NCBI GenBank assembly: GCA_021018995.1
Contig: CM037584.1
Coordinates: 141,563,317-141,627,316, forward strand
Origin: Chloranthus sessilifolius
Lineage: Eukaryota; Streptophyta; Magnoliopsida; Chloranthales; Chloranthaceae
Length of the DNA stretch: 64,000 nucleotides
Direction: 5' to 3'
This document shows, in pieces, positions 22,906-32,824 of the stretch. The position numbers and the translations under genes are program-made. The notes under the pieces were generated by a model. The model did not search any database. It was not told the DNA's origin and saw only the letters and a list, made by a program, of their open reading frames with translations. The first letter of the stretch is position 1. Each line of letters opens with the position of its first letter.

Positions 22906-25000
22906 CCCTTGCCTTTCTTTGATTTCTTGGTATTTTTAATATGTTGGGGCCTTCTATACTATATACACATTATATTTTATCTTATACGTCACACAGAGAC
23001 CCTTATTATATTTATTAAATTTGTATGAAAGTTTTGGAGTGCGATAACCGAAGCTTTCGACTCTGAAACCTTCATACAATACTTTATCTCTGAGCTGTTG
23101 ATCCGATAGTATGAAATCGGCACCAAAGACCTAAATTTTATTTTACTATTGAAACGGACCTAATTTATTACGTGGTTCGTTTATGGCGTTCCTTTTGGTT
23201 GACTCTTTGTTTACAATGAGCCGAAATGATGTCGGTGTCGAGTTCGTGAAATAAGTGTAGAGCTAGGGTCACAAGGAACTCTTCGAGATCAAGCGGTCGT
23301 CTGTCGCAATTCTCGCGACCAAATTGTAGGGTTGCTTTGTGATTCACGGGGTTGAATCCAAAGGTTTGAGAAGAACGAAGTGAGACGTGGGTTTGAGAAG
23401 CTAGAAGAAAGGTTTCATCTCTAATTTTACTTGGATTTGAATATCAACGGATCTGCTTGGTTTTCAATTCATAGTGTGATAGAGAAGAGAGGTTAGCGGG
23501 TTTTTTTTTTAATCTTCCATGGCACTTGATGTGCATGGAGCTTAATAGTGACTCACCATTATGTGGAGTCAAGAGACGAGATAAGGATTACAAGCCTAAT
23601 AAGGCTTGGCTTTAGATTAATGGAATTACATAGTTTAAAGGTGTATGGCTGGGTTTAATTTAGTGTATAGTCTATACACACGAGGTTGGTGTATGGCTTA
23701 TGTGTGTAAGGTGAGCTTTATAAGTGAGAATCTTGATGTGGTGTATAGGCTGTACTCCTAATGGTTGTGTATAGGTCATCCTATGGCTCTCCCATATGGG
23801 TCTTAAGTAGTTGGTTCTCCCTGGATCTAAAGTGTTTTGGGCCCGAATATAAGAATGACCTTTATTCCATGGTGATTGCTTCGGAGTGTGGCCGATACAC
23901 ACAAAATTTGTGTGCGGCACCAATGCGTCAAAAATCGATGATGGCTATTTCTTATCGGTTAGTATCCTAATTGGTATGTAATAGTGGTTGAACCGTTTAA
24001 GGTATTGCAAAGGTATACAAAATGTGGCTAAGCTAAAAACTTCATGTGTGATGACTACTCTATATCTTCTTTGCTGTTAGTAATTGAAGGGAAAACTTGC
24101 ATTAATGAATACTCGATGGAAATTACCATCGAGATTTTTTTTAAGGAAGGTAAGCGAAATTTCACAAGCCACATTTAGACTCGAAGGAGTACACGCCAAG
24201 TGTTTTACCGTACTCACAATGTATGTAGAACTGTAGGAAAATCCCAGTAGTTGTATTTATGTTGAGTTGCTATTCATAATTAGGCGTAGGCTCTTTCAGG
24301 TCTAATATCAGGTCCTTGTAAAGTTCCTATTTACCCCAGAGCCAATACATGGTGGGTTCCTAATCATGGGCTGCGTTCCCCAATGGGTCGTGATCACTTG
24401 GGTATCAACTAATGGGTGTGTTTTAGTGTACTGACCCCTAAGACAAATTTAAAGCTAAAACACACCATGGGTGCTCACGAGGATCTCGTCAATATCCACG
24501 CAGCTCATAGTTAGTGCGGTGAGTAGGTCTGACGAAGATAGAAGAAAGTAAAAGAGGTCACTGAGGTCAGACGACTTAGGTGGGTTTTGATGGTTAGACC
24601 TCATGGTTATCCTCCAAGGCGTTGATCTGTGGGATAACAAAAATGGTTATCCTAATTATAACCTTCTGAAACTTATGGTGTATGCCCTATAATGCTTGCT
24701 CACAAGGTCGGTGTATTAGTGTTAGGCTATCTATGCCATATGTCTATACGAATAAACCAACATTGGTTTGGGTCATTGAGATCGAACTTGGCCCGATCTC
24801 GGGGTTCGAGTTTTCAAAGATTAGTTCACATTGGGAATTGGTATCAGGCTTGCGTTTGGGTGTTCTCGCTCAATTGAGACAAGTGGGTCAAAGGACGCTT
24901 TACATATGTGAGAAGTTTGACCAAGGTCAAATCGGTCAAAGAAGATTGCATCATCATCGAAATTCAACGATTCAACGCTAGCAAAATTCGGGCTGTTACA
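22628..25000 (+). mobile_element. LTR I, chromovirus type, lone
   Basis: The left edge TGTCACTAAATTTTGACC resembles the E LTR start (TGTAGCGTCCTG, then AATTTTTGACC). The right edge AATTCGGGCTGTTACA resembles the E LTR end (AATTCGGGCTGTCACA). There is no coding sequence and no primer site after it. Flanks CTACT and GATCA do not match, so either the left edge is wrong or the ends were rearranged. A palindrome array (22783-22900) precedes a TATA-like CTATACTATATACAC at about 22955. Confidence 0.55.
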
Positions 25001-26295
25001 GATCACCTGTCTACGCCATAGCCTCTAGGCAAGGACTTCGATTACCGATTAGGAAGGTGTTAGGCACCTAATCGGCCAACTCGTAAGTGGTTTCTACTAT
25101 GGCCAAAGTATAAAATAAAGAGAGGAAATAGGCGGCACTTCCCCTTGCCCGAAGGCACTTCTATCCTATTAAGCTCTCCGCACTATCCTAAATTTCGGCG
25201 GTGTAATGGCTTAAATCATAGGATAAGGGAAAAGTAAAAAGAAAAAGATAGAGAATAGAGGAGGAGATTAGAGCTGGAGATGAACTCTCGGGCTCTTGTA
25301 GCACCATCGCCGGATCTTTGAGTATAACTACTCCAACAATCTTCCGGTTGCAACTAAGGGTGTTGGAATCCTAAGTTGAAGCTAAGGTTGGAAGATGGGA
25401 GGGTTGGAAGTATGGAGATGAGAAGTGAAATGGCTAGGGTTTCACCTTACAAAAATTAGAGTGTCTTAAATGAGGGGGTTGGGTCTCTATCTATAGAGAA
25501 GTGGGTGATTAGTAGGCTCCTAATTGGGTTTAGGGTTCTAATGGTGGCTTAAAATTAGGTAATGGGTTCATCTAAGGATTCGAGGATTTTGGGAGGTTTG
25601 GAGAAGATGAAAATGGGTTCTAATGGTGGATGATGGGGTAGCCACTTGAATGGCACAAGTGTGATTCTAAATTTTTATGGGGGTCTAAAGGTAGTTGGGA
25701 AACTGCCCCCAAGGTTTGGGATACTCCACAAGTCAAAAACCCACCATGGAAATGAATTTTTATTTTTTTTTGAATTTGCAGGTTTTAAGGCATGCATGCA
25801 TAATATGCACACACTCCTTAACAGCCTCCTCTGCAACTAGGAAGTTGAGGGCTCGAGCGGGGAGCTATTTTTTGGAGACAAAGGGTTTTGGTCATGCGTG
25901 CGTAATATGCATGCATGAATAAATTTGCTCATGCGTGCATAATATGGAAGTATACGTTAATTTTACTAATGCCCATTGGATGTATCGTCTCGAGCTATCA
26001 CAAAATGATATATTATATTAATCAATCAGACTTTTCTATCAAAAGTTATGGCCATCGAAAGTTCACTCGCTGTCGAGGGCCGCACAACGTCATGAAATGG
26101 AATTTTTTGGGGCCTCGACCTCCATTGGCTGACTTTGGGACTATCTGGGGAATGGGGGTCTTTATCTAAGGTTTTTCTAAGCTTCCTAAGTGTGTCTAGG
26201 GTTTCAAGGGGTACAGGGGATGCTTTCGGAAGGTTGGAAGCGATTTCTTCTCAAAGAACGGGTCGATCATGCTTTGGGCCAGATTTGGGTGTATA
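25001..26295 (-). mobile_element. LTR H1, Tat type, 3' end truncated
   Basis: The block at 25013-25100 (GTCTACGCC..., then AGGAAGGTGTTAGGCACC) is the same as in A (about 6200-6280) and B' (19560-19640). The other end, TTTGGGTGTATA at about 26295, corresponds to TTTGGGTGTCTACA of B' with a decayed terminus. The element strand is minus. The last part of the LTR is missing where LTR I abuts at 25000. Three inverted motif units lie at 25789-25950. No coding sequence. Confidence 0.65.
25789..25950. repeat. GCATGCGTGCATAATATGC-type palindromes in H1
   Basis: Units at 25789 (GCATGCATGCATAATATGCA), 25893 (CATGCGTGCG then TAATATGCATGCATG) and 25930 (CATGCGTGCATAATATG). They occupy the place of the A-family inverted motif but have a different core. 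Confidence 0.65.
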
Positions 26296-27038
26296 AAATT
26301 AGTAAGCGTTTTTAGGAACCCTCTCAGATTCGGGAAAATGGTCCAATGTGGTCACATGAGACACTATTTGAAAGGGGTGGTGAAGATGGATTAATAACGA
26401 CCATTTATTTATGAACCTGCAGGGAAGACTGTTAGTAGTAGACAAACTCAATAAATGTACCTGAGGCTAATATGATCGCCATCTACAGATGTTTATCGAC
26501 GCTTTAGAAAGTCATTGATTGCTAGGATTGGACTCCTATTCTAAATACCGTCCTGTCGGATTTAACAGCTAGGGTTGCCTAAAGGTTTAACTAATTTGGG
26601 ATTCTAACCTAGAAATCTAAACTAAAAAAGGGGTGTGGTGGCCCGTTATGCGCGGGAGGATCGAACCTGTTCCTGAGTACACTTCGTTGGCTCCCTTGGG
26701 CAAAGTTGTTTAAAGGCTATGATAATTTTTGTAAGAAACATATGCAACAGTGTGTCGGTCTCTAAAGGTGCTAAGGTTTGTAATTTTGAGATGGGGTATC
26801 CTAAGGGTTGGCTCTAGGGTTGACCTTATCTCCCTTCGAAAAGCTCAAAAATCAAAGTAGAAGGGCCAATCCCAACTAGAACAACTACTCAGTGAGACTC
26901 CTAGAAGAAAGTTGAAGTTTTGATCCCAAATGTTTAGAGTTCAACTTTTTCTAATTCGGAACCTCAGAGCCAACCTTGATAGTTCCAAAGAGAATGAGCA
27001 AAAGAATAATGTGTTGAGAATGAGTGGGGTAGGAGGGT

Positions 27039-27047
27039 ATTTATAGT
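27039..27047 (-). promoter_or_regulatory. TATA box of H2
   Basis: The minus strand reads CTATAAATA within GATACTATAAATACCCTCC, eight bases from the first hairpin unit of the array. Confidence 0.65.
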
Positions 27048-27054
27048 ATCGGCC

Positions 27055-27510
27055 AATTATACGCTGGGAGTCCTGCATATAATTCAGAATTATAGGCTGG
27101 AAATCCGACGTATATTTTAGATTATACGCTGAAATCATGCATATATTGAATTATACGCTAGTATTGCAGCATATAATTCAAGCGGCTTTAGGGAAGTCGG
27201 CTAAGGCAACCAGCTAGGCTTGGACTCAGAGTCCTAGTGGGACTCTAACAAATTATACGTTATGGATACAACGTTTAATCGTGAGTTTGGATAGGGATCG
27301 GCTCATTGAGCCGGCTTGAGAGTTATTAGGTCTTGTCGGGTATCCTAGTCCAAAGAGGACTAATTATATGCTGGGAGTACAATGTATAATCAATTATATG
27401 CTGGAATTCTAGCGTATAATTGGGAAGAAGGCTGGGACCGGGTCGGGTCCAATTATACATTGTGATTTCAGCGTATAGTCAATTATATGCTGAGATTTCA
27501 GTGTATAATT
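27055..27510. repeat. Array of nine 30-base hairpin units in H2
   Basis: Units start at about 27055, 27088, 27120, 27149, 27249, 27361, 27391, 27451 and 27481. Each has a left arm AATTATACGCTG (or a near form), about six variable bases and a right arm CAGCGTATAATT (or a near form). Several neighbours are exactly 30 or 60 bases apart. Arms vary in parallel more often than the loops do. Confidence 0.85.
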
Positions 27511-29077
27511 CCCAGAGATAGGTTTTTGTGATTTTTGGTAAAGGTTCGGGTTTTCTAGAGCTCAGGCTAGGGGTAGGTGTTGGAATATTTTTGATTGCTT
27601 GCTACTGACTTTTTTTGAGACAGTGATAAGAATGGGGTGAATGAAAATGAATGAACGGTGGATTGAAAATGACAGAGCAGCAAGCCTAAAATATGCACAG
27701 TCCTGCAAGATACAGAGCCTGCTGTAGCAAGTTTTGATAAGTAAGAGTTTGTCCCACAGGGAAAGTTGATCTAAAGCTCTGAGGGAACCATCATTAGTAG
27801 GTTCTCCAGATCTGACTACAGATCTGGCAATCCTAAATGGAAGGGGATTTAAGGTCACTAAATTCCAAATCCTAAGGTAACTTAATGTCTAAACCATAAA
27901 AAGGGTTGAGAAAGAAGATGGAGTGAGAAAATAAATATAAAAGGGGTGAGAAGTATGCTATTAGGTTCAGATCTGATGGGTTTCATGACCCAAATTCAGA
28001 TCTCCTGCTATAGAAGTCCTGTCCAATGGCTACATTATCACCACTGAGGAGAAAGAAACCAACTCATCTCTGTGCCATGATCCAATCCCTTTATGGCTAT
28101 AACCTGTCCACTTAAATGGTCACAGACTATCCAATTGGGGAACCACAGTCCAGAGATGGGTCAAAACAAGTTTATCATCGTAGGCACTACTTCATCCAGG
28201 CTACAAGCACAAGAATCCATAGGGAACCTCAACCTCTAAAGTGCTATGTGTGGGGCTAGGCCTGTATGGGAGCATGTTAGCCCAGACACATAGAACCAGC
28301 AAGAGTTTGAGTACAACCTTAGGTCTAGCTGTCCACTGCTATAGAAAGACTGCAGTGATCCAGTCACAAGCCTACAATCTCTATAACCATACCAGATCTG
28401 CCATCTGATGGCAGGTCTATACAAATATAGGGGAGTTTGTCTCTGCACAATCTCTCACAGGGCTACACAATCTCTCACAGGGCTACAGGCACAAGTGCAG
28501 AGAAGAGAATCTGTCTTGGATCTGTGGATTGGCCTCACCCTAAGGCTATAACCTGTCAACTTAAATGGTCACAGACTATCCCAGAGGCTATCCTCCTCAC
28601 AGAGGTCCAAAACAGAACAAAAACATTGCTGTCACTACCATGTTCACAAGGCTACAAGCTCAGGCTCCCATGGGGATTTCAGATCTAGTGGATTCTGTGG
28701 TGGGGCTAGGCTTGTATGGGAGCATGTTAGCCCAGACACACAGGTCACTTGGATCTAAATAGGTCTTTAAAAATAGTCCTCCATTGCTCATAATACAACC
28801 TATCAATGGAGGATCTCAAGGCAGCAGCCTTGTACAGAACAACTCAATCTCAAACTTCAATCCCATACATGTAAAACACCCAATCATGAAATTCCATTAA
28901 ATCTAAACCAAACAAGCATACAGAGGCATAGCCAGCAAGTGTTGGGCTATGGAGAGAAAAAAAAAAAAAAGTAAAAAGTAATCTACCTAAAACTTCCTAG
29001 AGATCTACAGCTATTTCCCAGAAGAAGATAGACAAAATTCTATTCTCCCCGTCCCCCAAACCTAAACTAGGCTTAGG

Positions 29078-29085
29078 TTTATATA
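29078..29085 (-). promoter_or_regulatory. TATA box of C 3' LTR
   Basis: The minus strand reads TATATAAA. The same box is at 46858-46865 in the other LTR, and TATAAAA is at 43137-43143 in the family solo LTR. Confidence 0.7.
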
Positions 29086-29103
29086 TCAGTTAGTTTGGCG
29101 GCG

Positions 29104-29144
29104 CATTAGGGTTAGGAAACCCTAATTTTATTGATGCCACGTGG
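29104..29144 (-). promoter_or_regulatory. Telobox pair and G-box upstream of the C TATA box
   Basis: TTAGGGTTAGG followed by AAACCCTAA forms an inverted telobox pair, and CCACGTGG is a palindromic G-box. Both lie between the TATA box and the CGCG array. The solo LTR (43079-43115) keeps G-box and telobox; the right LTR has CACATG in place of CACGTG. These are known plant promoter words; use by the element is inference. Confidence 0.5.
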
Positions 29145-29267
29145 CCTAATACCGTTCCTTAGATGCCTCAGGATGTGTACATGGAAATTGGAGCATTGGA
29201 GTGTGTGCCCTAATTGCTGGAAGTTCCCAGAATGTCCTTTGCAGAAGTGAGGGAGAGTTAGAGTCCA

Positions 29268-29872
29268 GAGCCTCGCCAGGTAGCACTAGTTTCCAAGACT
29301 GTCGCGTGGTAGCACGGTCTTCGCGAGATTAGATTAGCTTGAAATTCTAGCCGTCGTGGGGTTGTCTTAGTTTGCAGCTTAAGCAGTCGCGCGATAGAGC
29401 ATTGAATCCTCGCTGGATTGCTCTGGTCTTCGCGGGATTGCACTTTCCTTCTGAATGGCGCGGGAATCGCGTGAGCAGTTTGTTTCTCAATGGATCTTTG
29501 TAAGGATCCTCGCGAGGGCATGATGTGCATTAGTCTCTGATCTGTGTGAGAGGTTTTTCTAAAGTTTTGCATCCTGCGGCCATTGCACGACAGCTATGCG
29601 CAGAAATACCTAGAACTTTCTCTCTCCTCAGCTTATTTGAGTGAACTGCGTAAGGTTTTGAGTGCTGCTTTCTTGAGCTGCGCGAGACTGCACGAGCATT
29701 TAAGTGCTTGAGCTTCGCTAGAGCTGCGCGAGTCATGATTCTGAAGCCCTTCTGTCACTAAACTGCGCGAGAATAACACAAACAATTGGTATGAAGTCTT
29801 GGGAAACTCGCGAGGACTGTGCGAGGCTTACTTTCTGAATCCTTTGAACCTTGCGGCAACTGCGCGAGGCTC
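29268..29872. repeat. GCGCGAG / TCGCGA motif array in C 3' LTR
   Basis: About 15-20 units such as CTTCGCGAGATT (29329), AGTCGCGCGATAG (29386), CCTCGCGAGGGCA (29510), GCTGCGCGAGACTGC (29678), ACTCGCGAGGACTG (29807) and AACTGCGCGAGGCTC (29855). The density of CG steps contrasts sharply with the CG-poor surroundings. Confidence 0.85.
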
Positions 29873-30111
29873 ATTTCTTACTCTGTTGCTACTGTGCTTT
29901 GCCTTCATGTAGTCAAGTTCTTTTCTGGATCCAGCTTCCCTTCTTCTGAGAGACTTCTGGGGCAAAAGTGGGCTCCTTAGCAGGATTAAGGCCTTATTGC
30001 AGCTGCTGTTCATTACCTATAGAACAGGCTTAAAACACTTTTATTAAATGATTAAGGGTCCAACAGAGATTAAGTTAAGGGGTGAAAAGTGGTACTTTTC
30101 AGGTCTTAACA

Positions 30112-31930
30112 CTCCCCCAAACCTAATCTTTGCTAGTCCCTTAGCAAAGCTGTAAACGCCACTTTCGTAGGGATCACGGATACATTTAGCATATGTACCA
30201 AGCCTTTTAAACGCCTAGGTGATCCCTAGTGGAGGAGTGGAGTCTCCTGAGGGTTTTCAGTGAAGACACCCACAAACTTCACCATTAGAGTCAGTTAAGT
30301 ATAGTGCAGATAATGACAACACAAATTCAAATGTTTAAAGTTTCATTCCATAGTAATTTTATTTAACACTTAGAGGAAATTGCAGCAATGTTGTAGGCCA
30401 TTTAAAACTTAAAAGTTAACATGTGTTTGCCTGACCACCATTCATTTAACATTAGAATTTCAATGTATAAAAATCAGTACCCAGCTTGCCTTTGATTCAA
30501 AATTTAGGTTAGATACAATCCCAATGGGGTTAAAATTCAGACCCAATTCTCACTTGGGCTATCTCTCAACATTAATATCCTGAGGGTGTTCACATTCTCA
30601 ACAGCTCAAGAGCAGTTGCAGACCCCAAATGGGTTTGCAAGCATGAGCATAGGCCAAGCTTCTAATTTCTGACATCTTCAAAGATTTTCACCATAGATTG
30701 GACAACTCTTCATCTCCACATGACAGCTCATTTGACTTTGGATCCACAAGGTCTTTTAGAATGGGTTGTAATGTGGTTTATGGCTGAGGGGTGTGCAGAA
30801 TAAAAGGGCTAAAAAGGGAATCCAAATTGAGAAATCAGCAAGATAGGGAGTGGTTCATGACTTCACAACCTTCATTCCAATAAAACTTCATCTTCCACTT
30901 CTGTTTTAGAGACAAAGTGGCCAGCTTCTCCTCTTCTTTTCACTTTTCAGATGATGATGTTCTCTAGACTTCTCTTTTTTTTTTTTTTTTAAATCTTCTT
31001 TATTCATTCTTTTGATGAAATGCCACACAACTGCCATTAATACACAGCTGTTCACAAGTTGCTTTTCTTCATCTTCCACAAAATATTGGACCATTCTCAG
31101 TATCTTTACCTCCTTCTCCTTTACCTTCTGAATTCTCAGAGTGAGGGTAAGGTTGACTCAGGTAATGAGGTTAAGGTGCAAGTTTTCTGGTATTTGTGAA
31201 AGAAAAAAATATGATTTTAAGGCTCAACTAGTGTATGCAAAAGGGCAGATTTTAAAAGGTTTGATTTTTAGGCTCAAACTGTCCAAATGAGGGCCTTGGA
31301 TCATTTCCTTAGTCTCATGAGTGTTGTCAATTAGTTTTGATTTGGAGTTGCACAACTTCTAGTGAAGAAGTCCTGATTCAATCAATCTTTAGAGCAGAAA
31401 TAATGCCAAAAACACTCTTCAAAAGAAAATTCTGGGCCCAAATCTCACTAGGTATGGTCATCACATTTAACTCATGGGTTGTATTTTCGTCTGTTTCTCT
31501 CCTCTTAGTCTCACTGAGTACTTAACTCTAAAATTTTCTAATATTAGGTTCATGGTGGTGTCAAAATTTAACTTTTTCTGTTTCCAAAAGTCTGCAAAAA
31601 TATTTAAATTTTTACATGTTTCCTCATTGTGTCAAGTTAAGTGGAAATTAACTTTATTCATCCCAGTTAAATCACCATTACTGCAGTAAAATTAACTGAT
31701 CTATTGGCAGACCTATCACACCCCCAAACCATTTGGAGCAGTGTCCTCACTGGTTCAGAGGTGATAAAAAGCAGTAGAATCCAAGCAGTCAGACAAAAAT
31801 AAACACAGAAGAAGATAAAGAAATAGAGAATGCAAACTGCATAGTATAAAAGTAAAAGAAACTTTCATTGAAATAAAAAGAAAATATGACAAAAAGATGG
31901 AAAAAGAAAAGAGAAAATGGGGGGGGGGGG
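30112..31930 (-). other. C 3' untranslated region and polypurine tracts
   Basis: No gene seen. The polypurine tract beside the 3' LTR reads AGGTTTGGGGGAG on the minus strand (30112-30124). A second purine tract, GGTTTGGGGGTGTG, is at 31717-31730, preceded on the element strand by GTGAGGACAC, and a similar arrangement occurs in F at 58411-58446. T-runs (30979-30990) and a G-run (31919-31930) are also present. Part of this stretch is shared with D. Confidence 0.6.
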
Positions 31931-32176
31931 TCAATGTGTAGCTGGGGGAGGGTGTGAGGAAGATGGAGGGGGAGATGCAGGTGGTTCCATTTTTTTCTTC
32001 TTCTTTTCTCTCTTCTCTTTCTTCTTCTTTTTCTTTTCTTCCTTGGCGAGGAGTCGCTGGACCTCGTCATACTCATCCTAGAGAAATTGCAAGGGGTCCG
32101 GCTCCTTTGGCGGTGGGGGATCTTCCCAGATGGAGTAAAATTTGATTGGAAACCGGAAGGGGTTGTCATCCACCAT
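31931..32176 (-). pseudogene. C distal small ORF, acidic/basic and proline-rich, one stop
   Basis: From an ATG at 32174-32176 the minus strand reads MVDDNPFRFPIKFYSIWED, a proline-rich stretch, one TAG (32078-32080), then DEYDEVQRLLAKEE, a lysine-rich run and MEPPASPPPSSSHPPPATH before TGA at 31931. About 81 codons. The composition resembles the C-terminus of the larger 3' ORF of this element. No known domain is recognised. Upstream lies a short CGCG motif group (32430-32515) and a TTTAAATA box (about 32407), which together look like a promoter. A chance ORF cannot be excluded; another frame here is also open (31789-32271). Confidence 0.3.
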
Positions 32177-32404
32177 TTGTGTGAGGAGGTATGGACTTCT
32201 AGGGGTAGAAGAGGAGGGATGAGATGAAAAGGGACTGAGGGTCGGTTTAAAAGAGAGGGACGAGGGAACATGAATCGGCGGAATTGAAATTGTGCCCCTT
32301 GTCACACTTGGCAATAAATGAGTGATGTGTGTGGGGAAAGAAGAAAATACACAACTGACTCTTTGGAAAAGAGAAGTAGCATTAAATGAATGTCCAAAGA
32401 GAGG

Positions 32405-32515
32405 CATGGTATTTAAAGAGGTAAGTGTATCACGCAGGGATCCTCGCGAAGAGCAATCAGTGATGAGGAAAGGACATTTCTCGCGCAACTGAGCTGGGGA
32501 TCTTCGCGAGGTACA
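32405..32515 (-). promoter_or_regulatory. Internal promoter-like module 2 of C
   Basis: Motif copies GATCCTCGCGAAGAGC (32440), TCTCGCGCAACTG (32480) and ATCTTCGCGAGGT (32500) lie just upstream, on the element strand, of TTTAAATA (about 32407). These are the LTR motifs placed in front of the small ORF at 31931-32176. Confidence 0.45.
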
Positions 32516-32824
32516 CTTAACATGGCACATCAATTTGAAGAGGAAGCCATTAAAATTCCTGAGGCAGGTATTGCACAAATTTTTATTCAGCCACCAACGA
32601 CATCTATCCGCTACATGGATTACTGGTTCAAAGAAAAATATCCTCCCAAAAACTCTTCTCCCATGAATGGCAAAAAGAACAAAATCAAAAGTACCAAACA
32701 ATCAGAAAGAAACACACAGAACAGAGCAATAGACAAAACTAGAATTTCTATTAAAGTGGAATAAAAATAGTTATAAGTGGAATTACAAGAAGAAAAATCT
32801 AAGATACAATCTAGAAGCTAGGAT

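Larger units (their letters stand above)
26300..27577 (-). mobile_element. LTR H2, Tat type, main part (split by element C)
   Basis: Continues beyond C at 47879-47936, where it starts on the minus strand with TGTAGACACCC next to a polypurine tract, as Tat 3' LTRs do. The GTAGG target duplication of C (27573-27577) is part of it. It has a minus-strand TATA box (CTATAAATA at 27039-27047) and, directly upstream of it, the hairpin array at 27055-27510. The left limit toward H1 is not resolved. No ORF in it is convincing. Confidence 0.6.
27578..30111 (-). mobile_element. C 3' LTR (left copy)
   Basis: Features in element order: start TGTTAAGACCTG (30111), motif array (29268-29872), G-box CCACGTGG (29137-29144), paired telobox words TTAGGGTTAGG and AAACCCTAA (29106-29126), and TATATAAA (29078-29085). 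An internal duplication of about 450 bases follows (GGCTATAACCTGTC at 28096 and 28547; GGAGCATGTTAGCCCAGACA at about 28266 and 28717). A perfect 20-base tandem duplication, CACAATCTCTCACAGGGCTA, is at 28446-28485. No coding sequence. Confidence 0.9.

Noticed and set aside
27055..27510. Regularly spaced 30-base palindromic repeats as a CRISPR array
   Set aside because: Spacing is often exactly 30 bases with no spacers, the units are degenerate, no cas genes exist, and the context is a plant LTR.
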